Positions 54,216-63,992 are shown, counted from the first letter of the stretch. The stretch is 64,000 bases of DNA from Lachnospiraceae bacterium (GCA_030524525.1 JAUNGI010000006.1:1-64000), one strand, 5' to 3'. Notes: generated by a model from the letters alone, not told the origin. Numbers and translations: made by a program.

Positions 54216-55634
54216 ATGAAGCGAAGCTTTCAAAGTCGAAAGTTCAAGGGCGGCGCTTATGCGGTGGTGCTTTCCGTTCTGGTGATCGTCGTTCTGGTCG
54301 CCATCAATCTGCTGGCTTCGGCATTTTTCCCGAAAAAGGATCTGACAAAGCTCGGCACCTACTCCCTTTCGGATGCCACGAGGGAGTACCTGAAAACGCT
54401 CTCCGCGGATGTGACGATGTACTACATCGTGGAAAACGGGGACGAAAGCGTGTTGTTTACCAGCTTGGCGGAGCTGTTTGCAAAGGAGAGCGACCATCTG
54501 ACGCTGGAATATAAGGACCCGGTTCAGTACCCGCAGTTTGTATACCGCTACAACAATATGGGCGAGATCCGCAGCAACAGCATTATTCTTGTGAACGACG
54601 CGCAGCCCGAGCGCTACCGTTATATCGACTACGAGGAGATGTGTCTGTACACGACCGATACCAGCTCGTTTGAGGTGAAGAAGACGCTGTACGGCTACGA
54701 TGCGGAGCTGGAGATCGTGAAAGGACTGATCGACATCACCGAGGAGAACTTTCAGAAGGTTTATTTTACCACCGGCCACGGGGAAGAAACAACGGTGCTG
54801 TCCAACGACGGCGAGCTGACGGATACGCTTTCCGACCTGCTGGAGCTGAACCGGTTTCAGGTGAATTATCTGGATCTATCCAAAAAGAGCGCGGTGCCGG
54901 ACGACTGCGATCTGCTGATCGTTGCCGGACCCAGCAAGGATCTGTCCGCCGAGGACCGGACGAAGATACAGGACTGGCTGACCGCAGGCGGAGAGGCGAT
55001 GATCTTTCTGTGTCTGGATTATAACGGCACCGGTTTTCCGGAGCTGACGGCGCTGCTGGATTATTACGGCATGACGCTGGAGCAGGGAATGCTGAACGAA
55101 GGGGACAGCGCCCACACGATGAGCGAAAGAACCTCCTACGTCGTCAGCGAATACGAGGGCGCCAACGTGCTGTGGGGACTCGGCTGCGGCGTTACCGTCA
55201 AAAACGAGCTGCGCGATACGCTCAAGGTCACGTCGCTGGCGGCGACCACGGAGAGCGCTTACCTGCGCACCGATTTCTCTGCGTCGGAAAAGGAGGAGGG
55301 GGACAGGACCGGCAGCTTTTCGCTGCTGACCTGCGCCGAGGAGGAGTACCGCGGCAATACCTCCCGTCTGTATGTGTTTAATACGTTTCTGTTTTTGTCC
55401 GACAACTGCATCGACGAGGCGCGTCCGCTTGGGAACCGCGCGATGCTGCTTTCTCTGCTCTCCGGAATTTCGGGCGAGGAACGCGAGATCTCGATCCCGG
55501 TAAAGCGGAATGCGGAAGAGGCGCTTGTCATGACCAATCGGGAAAAAACGCGGCTTGCCGTGATCTCCATTGGCGTGCTTCCGGGGCTTTGGCTGCTGGC
55601 GGGCATTTTTATGGTGATCAAGCGAAGAAAATAG
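54216..55634 (+). CDS. GldG-like extracytoplasmic ABC-associated protein
   Basis: 472 residues. One N-terminal helix (about 14-40) and one C-terminal helix (about 445-466) enclose a large external domain. The family features are LGTYSLSDATREYLKTLSAD, YFTTGHGEE (about residue 188) and PDDCDLLIVAGPSKDLS. The ATG at 54216 follows TGGAGGATACT; a GTG 21 bp upstream is in frame but lacks a site. It presumably contacts the transported molecule beside the permease. Confidence 0.88.
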   Translation: MKRSFQSRKFKGGAYAVVLSVLVIVVLVAINLLASAFFPKKDLTKLGTYSLSDATREYLKTLSADVTMYYIVENGDESVLFTSLAELFAKESDHLTLEYKDPVQYPQFVYRYNNMGEIRSNSIILVNDAQPERYRYIDYEEMCLYTTDTSSFEVKKTLYGYDAELEIVKGLIDITEENFQKVYFTTGHGEETTVLSNDGELTDTLSDLLELNRFQVNYLDLSKKSAVPDDCDLLIVAGPSKDLSAEDRTKIQDWLTAGGEAMIFLCLDYNGTGFPELTALLDYYGMTLEQGMLNEGDSAHTMSERTSYVVSEYEGANVLWGLGCGVTVKNELRDTLKVTSLAATTESAYLRTDFSASEKEEGDRTGSFSLLTCAEEEYRGNTSRLYVFNTFLFLSDNCIDEARPLGNRAMLLSLLSGISGEEREISIPVKRNAEEALVMTNREKTRLAVISIGVLPGLWLLAGIFMVIKRRK

Positions 55635-55653
55635 GCGGAAGGAGCGCACGCAT

Positions 55654-57066
55654 ATGAAAAAGAAAAAAATAATCCCTCTGCTTGCGCTGCTGGCGGCGGC
55701 AGTCGTACTCGTTGCGCTCTATCTTGCGCTTTCTCTGAAAAATAAGAAGGAACCGCAGCAGAGCGGGGAGGAGACGGAGTTCTTTCAGGTAAAGGAGATC
55801 GCGGTGGAGAGCGTGGACCGCATCGAAATCTCCAACGCCTCTTTCAACGGCAGTTTTGTGAAGGAAGACGGGGTCTGGCGCTACGACGGCGGCGAGTTTT
55901 TCCCGGTTCGGCAGAAGACGATCGAGAATCTGCTCTCCATCCTCCTGTCGAACCTGAACGCGTTTGGCGTGGTGGAGGACCCTGCCGAGCTGTCGGAATA
56001 CGGACTTGCCGAGCCTGTGGCGACGCTTGCGGCCTATGCCGGGGAGCGGGAGCTGGTGGGGATTTCTCTGGGGAACGCCCTTCCGACCAAGGAACAGTAT
56101 TACTGTATGTTTTCGGGCGATTCCAAGGTCTATACCGTATCAGGGAATTACCGGCGCTTCCTGACGACCGCGCGGGAGGATTTCTTGGCGGAGCTGGAGC
56201 TGCCGACGGTCGCCGAGGTCAGTCAGCTTCAGGAGATCGAGCTGACCGGAGAGGCGGGCGGCTTTCATGCGGTTCGGGACGCCGCCAATCCCTACGACTA
56301 TTCGGGGAAAGCCGTTTTCGATTGGTATTTCACGGAGCCCTACGAGCGGCCCGTCAATGCCGATTACGACGCGTGGTACCAGCAGTGCGCGTATTATTTG
56401 AGCTTTTCCTACGAAGCGTTGGTGGCGTACATGCCGTCCGACGTTTCGGTCTATGGGCTTTCGGAACCGACCGCCCGTTTGACGGTGGTCTACACGAGCC
56501 AAAACGGAGCCGAGCGGAATTCCTATACGCTGGAGCTTGGCTCCGAGGACGGAAACGGAAACTACTATGCCCGCCTTGAGGGAAGCGACTGGATCATGAC
56601 GATCTCCTCCAAGACCGCCGAGAACCGTTTTTCCGGGAATGTCTATCCGTGGGTCTGCAAAACGATCGTATGGCCGGGAACACATGGGATCGCTTCTCTT
56701 TCGTTTCTTTTTGACGGAGAAGAGCACACGCTTGCGATCACGCTGGAGGAGAACGAGGACGGAAGCGCAGGGGATGCCGTGGGGACTTGGGACGGCGAGA
56801 CGCTTTCGCAGGAACGTTTCTCCGAAATGCAGAGCGACCTGCTTTCGCTGCGCATCAGCGCTCCGGCGGAGCAGGACGCGAACGGGGAGGAGGCGCTTCT
56901 GACGATCCGCGTGGAGGTACGGGACGCGGAGACGATGCGCGGTCAGACCGTGGCATTCTTGCCGTACAACGAGGAGGCGTATGCGGTGAGCGTGGACGGG
57001 CTTGTAAATTTCCTGATAGATAAGAGAGATCTGGAGCTTTATTTGGAGCTGCTTCGCACCTATTGA
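55654..57066 (+). CDS. DUF4340-type protein of the Gld-like cluster
   Basis: 470 residues. A single membrane helix (about 7-27) is followed by an external domain with repeated beta modules, two of which contain (E)YGLAEPVATL and VYGLSEPTARL, the mark of the DUF4340 family. It starts 19 bp after the GldG-like gene. The function is unknown but it goes with the export cluster in many bacteria. Confidence 0.85.
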   Translation: MKKKKIIPLLALLAAAVVLVALYLALSLKNKKEPQQSGEETEFFQVKEIAVESVDRIEISNASFNGSFVKEDGVWRYDGGEFFPVRQKTIENLLSILLSNLNAFGVVEDPAELSEYGLAEPVATLAAYAGERELVGISLGNALPTKEQYYCMFSGDSKVYTVSGNYRRFLTTAREDFLAELELPTVAEVSQLQEIELTGEAGGFHAVRDAANPYDYSGKAVFDWYFTEPYERPVNADYDAWYQQCAYYLSFSYEALVAYMPSDVSVYGLSEPTARLTVVYTSQNGAERNSYTLELGSEDGNGNYYARLEGSDWIMTISSKTAENRFSGNVYPWVCKTIVWPGTHGIASLSFLFDGEEHTLAITLEENEDGSAGDAVGTWDGETLSQERFSEMQSDLLSLRISAPAEQDANGEEALLTIRVEVRDAETMRGQTVAFLPYNEEAYAVSVDGLVNFLIDKRDLELYLELLRTY

Positions 57067-57112
57067 TTTCCGGCATATTCCCGGCTTGTCTGCATAGAAT
57101 GTTCTTAACTAT

Positions 57113-59056
57113 GTGCAGATGGGGGATGGGAGCTTGAAGCGGAGCGCAAAAATCAGTCTGGCTTTCGGCATGGGGCTGGGAAGCCTTGCCCTGATCTATA
57201 TTTTTGTCGCCCTCTGGATGCAGCCGAAGTCGGCGGGGACCGGCGCCCGGCGCGGGCAGGAGCAAACGTTTCGGAACTGCTGTCTGTTGGAAGCGGACGG
57301 CACGCAGCTTCGGTTTCTTTACGATTATCAGGAATACCAGATGGAGCTTTCCAAGGAATGTCAGGAGGTTTCCGAGGAGCTAAAGACGCTGTCGTGGCAG
57401 CTGGCGGATCTGCAGACGGAGGACGACGTTGTGGTGCAGATCCGCGTCAAGCAGGAGGCGCTCGTTACCGATCAATTTACGCTTTCCAACGATCAGATCC
57501 GCATCGGGGACGAAACGTATGCGCTGGACGAGGAATTTCGGGCGTACGACCGGGAGCTGGGGCAGACCATTTCTCTGGCGCAGCTCAGCGTTTACAAGGA
57601 TGTTCGGTTCCTGCTGCAGGACGGCAGGCTTGCCGGAGCGATCGCGGCGGATTCGCAGGTTCCCGACATTCGCGTGGCGCTGATGGACAGCAGCTTCCTT
57701 TCGCACGAGCATTCGGAGGTCGTTCTTTCGTCGGACACCGCCATGACCGTAACGTATCGCTACGCCGATTCCGGCAGGGCGGAGGAGAGCAAAACCGTCT
57801 CCGCAGGCGAGAAGCTGACGTTTGCGGCGTCGGAAAGAGAGACCTACTCACAGGTTTTGGTAAAGGCCTCCGGCAGTCTGCGGGTGGAGAGCCTGCTTCG
57901 CGGCGGGCAGACGCCCGAATATGAGGGCACATTGGAACTTTTCTTCCTTCCGGAGGGGATCTGGCTTGTCAACGAGCTGCCTCTGGAAGAATATCTCTGC
58001 GGGGTTCTTCCGAGTGAAATTCCGTCTACTTACGAAAAAGAAGCGATGAAGGCACAGGCGATCTGCGCGCGCTCCTACGCCTATGCGGCGCTGAATTCTC
58101 CGAAATATCCGGAGGTTTCCGCCCATGTGGACGACAGCACGAATTCGCAGGTTTACAACAATACCAAAACGACCGAGGCGGCGAGAGAGGCGGTGGCGGA
58201 GACCACAGGTCAGATGCTGTGGAGCGGAGAACGTCTGGTTTCGACCTATTATTATTCCACCTCCTGCGGCGTGGGCGCGGCGGTCTCCGAGGTTTGGAGC
58301 GAGGCGGAGGCGGCATATCTTGTGACGAGTCTTCACGCCGGCTGGGAGGAGCCTTCGGAAATGGTCTCGAAGCTTCTTTCGGCAATGAACGAGCAGGAGA
58401 GAGCGGAGCTGATGACCCGTGTGGACCTGTCGCAGGAGGCGGCGTTCCGGGCGTTTTTGGACGAGGAGCTGATTACGATCTCGCTGGACAATCTGACCAT
58501 ACAGGAAGAATTGAAGCCGTATGAGGAGGAGTTTCTTTGGTATCGGTGGCACGCGGAGGCGGAGCTTACAAAGCTCAGCGAAAGCGTCAACGCGAATCTG
58601 GCGCTGTACGCAAAGACCTTTGAGAAGGTGCAGAAGGTGACTGATCTAGAAGGAAAGGAGAAAGAGGACCCGTCCGTCGGGACCATCCGCTCCATCGAGG
58701 TCACAAAGCGGGGCAAAAGCGGCATTGCCATGGAGGTGGTGATCACCGGAAGTGAGGGGATCGCAACGCTGACAAAGCAGACCGCCATCCGCACCATTTT
58801 GTCGCTGCAAAACGAGGAGATCATTCGGCAGGACAACGAAGCGGTGAGCGGCGTCCGGCTGCTTCCCAGCGCATTCTTTTATGTGGACTGCGGGGACGGA
58901 ACGGCAAAATTTACGGGCGGAGGCTACGGTCACGGCGTGGGCATGTCCCAAAACGGAGCCAACGAAATGGCAAAGGAAGGGCTGAGCTGCGAGGAGCTTT
59001 TGGAGCACTTCTTTCCGGGAACCGAGCTGCGCAGCCAATACGGCTCCGGCAGTTAA
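57113..59056 (+). CDS. SpoIID/LytB-domain protein
   Basis: 647 residues. A membrane helix lies at about 12-32, with a hydrophilic region of about 220 residues before the SpoIID domain. That domain has LPLEEYLCGVLPSEIPSTYE (about residue 288), KAQAICARSYAYAAL, the catalytic-type VSTYYYSTSCGVGAA, and the C-terminal GGGYGHGVGMSQNGANEMAK (about residue 602). Family members cleave denuded peptidoglycan in sporulation or aid wall hydrolases. The domain is interrupted by about 150 residues. The start is uncertain (GTG 57113, ATG 57119 or TTG 57134). Confidence 0.85.
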   Translation: MQMGDGSLKRSAKISLAFGMGLGSLALIYIFVALWMQPKSAGTGARRGQEQTFRNCCLLEADGTQLRFLYDYQEYQMELSKECQEVSEELKTLSWQLADLQTEDDVVVQIRVKQEALVTDQFTLSNDQIRIGDETYALDEEFRAYDRELGQTISLAQLSVYKDVRFLLQDGRLAGAIAADSQVPDIRVALMDSSFLSHEHSEVVLSSDTAMTVTYRYADSGRAEESKTVSAGEKLTFAASERETYSQVLVKASGSLRVESLLRGGQTPEYEGTLELFFLPEGIWLVNELPLEEYLCGVLPSEIPSTYEKEAMKAQAICARSYAYAALNSPKYPEVSAHVDDSTNSQVYNNTKTTEAAREAVAETTGQMLWSGERLVSTYYYSTSCGVGAAVSEVWSEAEAAYLVTSLHAGWEEPSEMVSKLLSAMNEQERAELMTRVDLSQEAAFRAFLDEELITISLDNLTIQEELKPYEEEFLWYRWHAEAELTKLSESVNANLALYAKTFEKVQKVTDLEGKEKEDPSVGTIRSIEVTKRGKSGIAMEVVITGSEGIATLTKQTAIRTILSLQNEEIIRQDNEAVSGVRLLPSAFFYVDCGDGTAKFTGGGYGHGVGMSQNGANEMAKEGLSCEELLEHFFPGTELRSQYGSGS

Positions 59057-59961
59057 TCCCGCTGGGCGGTATCTTCCGGGAGCGGCGGCTGATTCCGTTC
59101 TTTGCGTTTGCGCCGCAGGATGTTGGCGCGGATCTCGTACAGCTTGAGGAAACCGTTGATCTCCGCGCCGACAAACAGAATGTACATACAGATATACAGC
59201 CACAGAAGGCAGAGCACGATGGCGGTCAGATTGCCGTAGATCGCGGAGAAATTGCTCATGTTGTCAATGTAAAACGAGTAAAGGTACGAAAACGCCAGCC
59301 AGCCCACCGCGGCAAACAGCGCTCCGGGAAGCTCGGTCAGAAAGCTGCTGTGCTGTCCCCGACGGTTCGGGATCAAGAGGAACATCGCCGTAAACAGTAT
59401 GGTCAGCACGGCGACGCCGATGGTGGTGCGCACGCTCTTTATGAGAAACGCCAGATTCGCAATGCTGGGGAAGGTCGTTTCGATGCGGGCGAATACCTGA
59501 TTCCCAAAGACGAATACGACGAGCACCAGAATCAGAAACAGGGCGAACAGCAGCGTATAGATCAGCGAAAGAAATCTGCGCAGAAAGTAGTTTCGCTTTT
59601 CCAGACGGGAGTATACGTTGTTCAGACCGCGCTCCAAGGAGAGAAAGCCTTTGGAGCCCGCCCATAAAAAGGCGATGGCGGTCGTTGCCAGCATCGTGCC
59701 GGAACCGTTGGGAATGATTCGATCCAAAAGGGAGACGGCGTAGCGGTTGAGGGTCGGCGGAAGGAAAACCTGACAGATCAGCCGCATCGAATCGCCGGAG
59801 ATCGGCAGATGCTCCAAAAGGGAAATGACGAACATCAAAAACGGGAAGCAGGAAATGACCATAAACAGCGTGGTCTCTGCCGCAAACGAGGTGATATAGT
59901 CGTCCCGCAGCTTTCTGCTGAACGTAACGATAAGTTGGAACGGCCCGGTCAAACGAATCAT
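59053..59961 (-). CDS. YihY/virulence-factor BrkB family membrane protein
   Basis: 302 residues with six membrane helices. Family features are DDYITSFAAETTLFMVISCFP with FLWAGSKGFLSLERGLNNVY (about residue 100), and GALFAAVGWLAFSYLYSFYI later. The start at 59961 (MIRLTGPFQL) follows AGGAGGATTTCGTTTT on the minus strand; an upstream in-frame start is less likely. It is convergent with the SpoIID gene, and the stop codons overlap by two bases. Function unknown; often annotated as ribonuclease BN by error. Confidence 0.9.
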   Translation of the reverse strand: MIRLTGPFQLIVTFSRKLRDDYITSFAAETTLFMVISCFPFLMFVISLLEHLPISGDSMRLICQVFLPPTLNRYAVSLLDRIIPNGSGTMLATTAIAFLWAGSKGFLSLERGLNNVYSRLEKRNYFLRRFLSLIYTLLFALFLILVLVVFVFGNQVFARIETTFPSIANLAFLIKSVRTTIGVAVLTILFTAMFLLIPNRRGQHSSFLTELPGALFAAVGWLAFSYLYSFYIDNMSNFSAIYGNLTAIVLCLLWLYICMYILFVGAEINGFLKLYEIRANILRRKRKERNQPPLPEDTAQRD

Positions 59962-60083
59962 AAAACGAAATCCTCCTGTCGGCGGGGAATGCCTGCAAAA
60001 ATCACCGGTCGGACGCAGCCGAACCGGTAATAGAGATATTTTACCAGTTTCCAAAAAGAAAATCAACCAAAACCGCTTTGGAC

Positions 60084-60111
60084 TTGACTTTTCGGAAAAC
60101 TATGCTAGAAT
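60084..60111 (+). promoter_or_regulatory. sigma-A promoter of pheST
   Basis: TTGACT (60084-60089) and TAGAAT (60106-60111) with a 16-bp spacer lie just before the T-box leader. The transcript should start near 60117. Confidence 0.75.
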
Positions 60112-60116
60112 GAAAC

Positions 60117-60360
60117 AAATAAAGGCTGTGACGGTGTCGTTAAGAGATTGTTTTCTGTCAGAGAGAGGGGTTCGCCGGCTGAAAGACCCCTTCGGTTCCT
60201 GCAATGTCCCACCTTCCCACCCGAGCCGCAGTTCGGAAATGTTTTCAGAGTAGGGGCTGCCGTGTTCTGCGCGTTATGCAGAGAAAGTGCCTGAACAACA
60301 GGAAGCTGGGTGGTACCGCGAAGCAGAAGCTCCGTCCCTTCATAGGGGACGGTTTTTTTA
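60117..60360 (+). ncRNA. T-box riboswitch (phenylalanine) with terminator
   Basis: The leader has the conserved AGAGAG of stem I, a base pairing of ATTG (about 60145) with CAAT, a TTC triplet in GGTTCCTG (about 60196) positioned as the Phe specifier, and the T-box itself, TGGGTGGTACCGCG (60307-60320). A terminator follows: CCGTCCC (60332-60338) with GGGACGG (60346-60352) and seven T. Uncharged tRNA-Phe should stabilise the antiterminator and allow pheST expression. The specifier codon is read by eye and matches the downstream genes. Confidence 0.9.
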
Positions 60361-60412
60361 TTCTACAGGAAACTGCGTTTCCTATAGAACAAAAAAAGCT
60401 CCGCCGAGGTTC
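60361..60412. repeat. dispersed post-terminator hairpin repeat, copy C
   Basis: TTCTACAGGAAAC (60361-60373) pairs with GTTTCCTATAGAA (about 60377-60389) and is followed by CAAAAAAAGCTCCGCCGAGG. The hairpin and the A-rich, CTCCG-containing tail match copies A and B. It stands directly after the T-box terminator; up to 60490 nothing else was seen. Confidence 0.65.
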
Positions 60413-60490
60413 GCGCCCGCGCGGCGTTCGGCGCTGTAATATACGAATATGTCAAGATGAGATGGACTATGACAGAAAGTGAGGTTTTTC

Positions 60491-61510
60491 ATGAAAGAAC
60501 GATTAAAAGCGATCCAAGAAGCGTGTCTGACCAAGATCGAGTCGGCGGAAACGCTGGATAAGCTCAATGAGATCCGTGTGGAGTTCCTTGGAAAAAAGGG
60601 ACGGCTGACGGAGGTTTTGAAGTCCATGAAGGACGTGCCGGCGGAGGAACGTCCGAAGGTCGGTCAGATGGTAAACGAGGCGAGAACCGTCATTGAAAAC
60701 CGGCTGGAGGAGGTCAAGACGGCGTTTGCCAAAAAGGTGCGCGAGGAAAAGATGAAGGCGGAGACCATCGACGTTACGCTGCCTGCAAAGCGGCTGGAGA
60801 GCGGCCACCGGCACCCGAACAACGTGGCGCTGCGCGAGGTGGAGCGCATCTTTGTCGGCATGGGCTACGAGGTCGTGGAGGGCTCCGAGGTCGAGTACGA
60901 CTATTACAATTTCGAGGCGCTGAATATTCCCGCCAACCATCCGGCAAAGGACGAGCAGGATACGTTTTACATTACCGGGGACATTCTTCTCCGGACCCAG
61001 ACCTCCTCGACGCAGGTCCACGAGATGGAGAAGGGCAGACTGCCGATCCGCATGATCTCGCCGGGACGCGTTTACCGCGCCGACGAGGTGGACGCGACGC
61101 ATTCGCCGTGCTTCCATCAGATCGAGGGGCTCGTGATCGACAAAAACATTACGTTTGCCGATCTGAAGGGGACCTTGGCGGAATTCGCGAAGGAGCTGTT
61201 CGGCGAGGAGACGAAGGTCAAGTTCCGCCCCCACCATTTCCCGTTTACCGAGCCTTCGGCGGAGATGGACGTGACCTGCTTCAAGTGCGGCGGCAAGGGC
61301 TGCCGGTTCTGCAAGGGCAGCGGCTGGATCGAGATCCTCGGCTGCGGCATGGTGCATCCCCGGGTGCTGACGATGAGCGGCGTCGATCCGAAGGAATATA
61401 CGGGCTTTGCGTTCGGCGTAGGCTTGGAGCGCATCGCGCTGCTGAAATATGAGATCGACGACATGCGGCTGTTGTATGAAAACGACGTCCGTTTCCTGAA
61501 ACAGTTCTAA
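60491..61510 (+). CDS. pheS: phenylalanyl-tRNA synthetase alpha subunit
   Basis: 339 residues. A coiled-coil N-terminus binds tRNA, and the class II core has RTQTSSTQVHEMEKG, FHQIEGLVIDKNI, and the zinc-knuckle-like CFKCGGKGCRFCKGSG. Motif 3 is FAFGVGLERIALLKY. It charges tRNA-Phe together with pheT. ATG 60491 follows a GTGAGG site; the GTG in that site is in frame but would add four residues. Confidence 0.97.
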   Translation: MKERLKAIQEACLTKIESAETLDKLNEIRVEFLGKKGRLTEVLKSMKDVPAEERPKVGQMVNEARTVIENRLEEVKTAFAKKVREEKMKAETIDVTLPAKRLESGHRHPNNVALREVERIFVGMGYEVVEGSEVEYDYYNFEALNIPANHPAKDEQDTFYITGDILLRTQTSSTQVHEMEKGRLPIRMISPGRVYRADEVDATHSPCFHQIEGLVIDKNITFADLKGTLAEFAKELFGEETKVKFRPHHFPFTEPSAEMDVTCFKCGGKGCRFCKGSGWIEILGCGMVHPRVLTMSGVDPKEYTGFAFGVGLERIALLKYEIDDMRLLYENDVRFLKQF

Positions 61511-61521
61511 GGAGGATAGGA

Positions 61522-63957
61522 ATGAATACTTCGTTATCATGGATAAAAGCTTATGTGCCGGAGCTTGCTTGTACGGCACAGGAATTCACCGACGCGATGA
61601 CGCTGACCGGAACCAAGGTCGAGGGCTATGAGTGTCTGGACGCGGATCTGGAGCGGATCGTGGTCGGAAAGATCCTGCGGATCGCGCCGCATCCCGACGC
61701 GGACAAGCTGATCGTTTGTCAGGTGCAGATCGCCAAAGAGGGCGAGAGCGTACAGATCGTGACCGGAGCAAGCAACGTCTCCGAGGGCGACCTCGTGCCC
61801 GTTGTGCTGGACGGCGGCCGGGTGGCAGGCGGACACGACGGCAAGAAGACGCCGGGCGGGATCAAGATCAAAAAGGGCAAGCTGCGGGGCGTGGAATCGT
61901 GCGGCATGATGTGTTCCATCGAGGAGCTGGGCTCCACGCGGGAAATGTACCCCGAAGCGCCGGAAAACGGCATTTATCTGTTCTCGAAGGAGCTGTACCC
62001 GGACGTGCAGATCGGTGACAGCGCCATCGACGTGCTGGGACTGCGCGACGTGAACTTTGAATTTGAGATCACGAGCAACCGCGTGGACTGCTTCAGCGTT
62101 CTCGGCATTGCCAGAGAGGCTGCCGCCACGTTCCGGAAGCCGTTTTTGCCGCCGCAGATCAAAGCCACCGGCACGGAGGGAAACGCCGCGGACCATATTT
62201 CCGTGGAGATCGAAGCGCCGGAGCTTTGCTCCCGCTATGTTGCCAGAGTCGTAAAGAACATCCGCCTTGCTCCGTCGCCGCAGTGGATGCAGAGAAGGCT
62301 TGCCTCCTGCGGAATTCGTCCGATCAACAACATTGTGGATATTACGAACTATGTTATGGAGGAATACGGCCAGCCGATGCACGCCTACGATCTGGATACG
62401 ATCGCCGGGCACAAGATCATCGTGCGCCGCGCACAGGACGGAGAGACGTTTGAGACGCTGGACGGACAGGAGCGTGCGGTCGATTCGAGCATTCTGATGA
62501 TTGCGGATGCGGAGAAGGCGGTCGGCATTGCCGGAATTATGGGCGGCGAAAATTCAAAGATCACCGACGACGTGACGACCATGCTGTTTGAGGCCGCCTG
62601 CTTTGACGGAACGAACATCCGTCTGTCCGGAAAGAAGCTCGGTATGCGTACCGACGCGCAGGCGAAGTTTGAAAAGGGGCTTGACCCGAATACGGCGATG
62701 GAGGCGATCAACCGCGCCTGCCAGCTGATCGAGGAGCTGGACGCCGGAGACGTGGTCGCCGGATGCGTGGATGTATATCCGAACAAAAAGGAGGCGTGGA
62801 GCGTTCCGTTCTCCTACGAGAGAACCAATCAGGTACTCGGAACCGCCCTTGACAAGGAGACGATGATTTCGTACTTCAAGATGGTCGATCTGGATTACGA
62901 TGCGGCTTCCGGCGAGGTGATCGTGCCCACATGGAGACAGGACGTGCTTTCGCAGGCCGATCTCGACGAGGAGGTTGCCCGCTTCTACGGCTACGACAAG
63001 ATCCCGATGACGCTGCCGTCCGGCGAGGCGATGACCGGCAAGGTCAGCAAGCAGCACCGCGTGGAGGACTTGGGCAGGGAGGTCGCGGAGCATTACGGCT
63101 TCTCCGAGGCGATGACCTACAGCTTTGAAAGTCCGAAGGTGTTCGACAAGCTCTGCGTGGCTGCGGACGATCCGATCCGTCGGACCGTGACGATCAGCAA
63201 TCCGCTGGGAGAGGACTTCTCGATCATGCGGACGCTGCCCGTGAACGGGCTTCTGACTTCCCTTGCGGTCAATGTGAACCGCAGAAACAAAAACGTCCGT
63301 CTGTACGAGCTGGCGACGGTGTATCTGCCGAAGGCGCTGCCGCTGACGGAGCTTCCCGACGAGCGCCGCGAGTTCGTTCTCGGCTTCTACGGGGAGGGCG
63401 ACTTCTTTGCGATGAAGGGCGTGCTGGAGGAGTTCCTGCAAAAGGCAGGTCTGAAGGAACGCGTTGTCTATGACCCGGCGGCGGGAAAGAGCTTTCTGCA
63501 TCCGGGACGTCAGGCAAAGGTCTGCTATGCGGGCAGAGAGCTGGGCTATTTGGGCGAGCTGCATCCGGAGGTCGCGGACAATTACGGAATTTCGGAACGG
63601 GTCTATCTGGCGGTGCTGGATCTGCCGGAGATTTTGCCGCTTGCCACGTTTGATATCAAATACGAGGGCATTGCCAAGTTCCCGGTCGTTACCCGCGATC
63701 TGAGCATGCTGATGAAGAAGGAGATCTTGGCGGGACAGGTGGAGGAAGTGATCCGCAAAAACGCCGGAAAGCTTCTGGAGGGCTGTCAGCTCTTCGACGT
63801 TTACGAGGGCGCGCAGATCCAGCCGGGCTGCAAGTCGATGGCATATTCGATCCGCCTGCAGGCAAAGGACCATACGCTGACCGAGGAGGAGATCACGGAA
63901 GTGATGAACAAGATCCTTAAGGGACTCGGCAAGCTGGGCGTGGAACTTCGTTCCTAA
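61522..63957 (+). CDS. pheT: phenylalanyl-tRNA synthetase beta subunit
   Basis: 811 residues, full length. Domain order is as in the family: an EMAP-like tRNA-binding domain (about 40-150, ADKLIVCQVQ), B3/B4 editing domains (about 210-390, GIRPINNIVDITNYVM), B5 (about 405-475), a catalytic-like core, and the C-terminal ferredoxin-fold anticodon-binding domain (about 717-811, KFPVVTRDLSML). The start is 11 bp after pheS, with AAGGAGG. Confidence 0.97.
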   Translation: MNTSLSWIKAYVPELACTAQEFTDAMTLTGTKVEGYECLDADLERIVVGKILRIAPHPDADKLIVCQVQIAKEGESVQIVTGASNVSEGDLVPVVLDGGRVAGGHDGKKTPGGIKIKKGKLRGVESCGMMCSIEELGSTREMYPEAPENGIYLFSKELYPDVQIGDSAIDVLGLRDVNFEFEITSNRVDCFSVLGIAREAAATFRKPFLPPQIKATGTEGNAADHISVEIEAPELCSRYVARVVKNIRLAPSPQWMQRRLASCGIRPINNIVDITNYVMEEYGQPMHAYDLDTIAGHKIIVRRAQDGETFETLDGQERAVDSSILMIADAEKAVGIAGIMGGENSKITDDVTTMLFEAACFDGTNIRLSGKKLGMRTDAQAKFEKGLDPNTAMEAINRACQLIEELDAGDVVAGCVDVYPNKKEAWSVPFSYERTNQVLGTALDKETMISYFKMVDLDYDAASGEVIVPTWRQDVLSQADLDEEVARFYGYDKIPMTLPSGEAMTGKVSKQHRVEDLGREVAEHYGFSEAMTYSFESPKVFDKLCVAADDPIRRTVTISNPLGEDFSIMRTLPVNGLLTSLAVNVNRRNKNVRLYELATVYLPKALPLTELPDERREFVLGFYGEGDFFAMKGVLEEFLQKAGLKERVVYDPAAGKSFLHPGRQAKVCYAGRELGYLGELHPEVADNYGISERVYLAVLDLPEILPLATFDIKYEGIAKFPVVTRDLSMLMKKEILAGQVEEVIRKNAGKLLEGCQLFDVYEGAQIQPGCKSMAYSIRLQAKDHTLTEEEITEVMNKILKGLGKLGVELRS

Positions 63958-63962
63958 GGGTC

Positions 63963-63992
63963 TTGCAACGGGACTCCCCTTCGTGCTATACT
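63963..63992 (+). promoter_or_regulatory. probable sigma-A promoter of the next gene
   Basis: TTGCAA (63963-63968) and TATACT (63987-63992) with an 18-bp spacer lie directly after pheT. The controlled gene is beyond the window. Confidence 0.55.

Noticed and set aside
59053..59961. Ribonuclease BN
   Set aside because: This name was applied to the YihY/BrkB family by mistake; the protein is an integral membrane protein without nuclease motifs.
60117..60360. tRNA gene in the pheS leader
   Set aside because: There is no cloverleaf; the T-box motif and terminator identify a T-box riboswitch.
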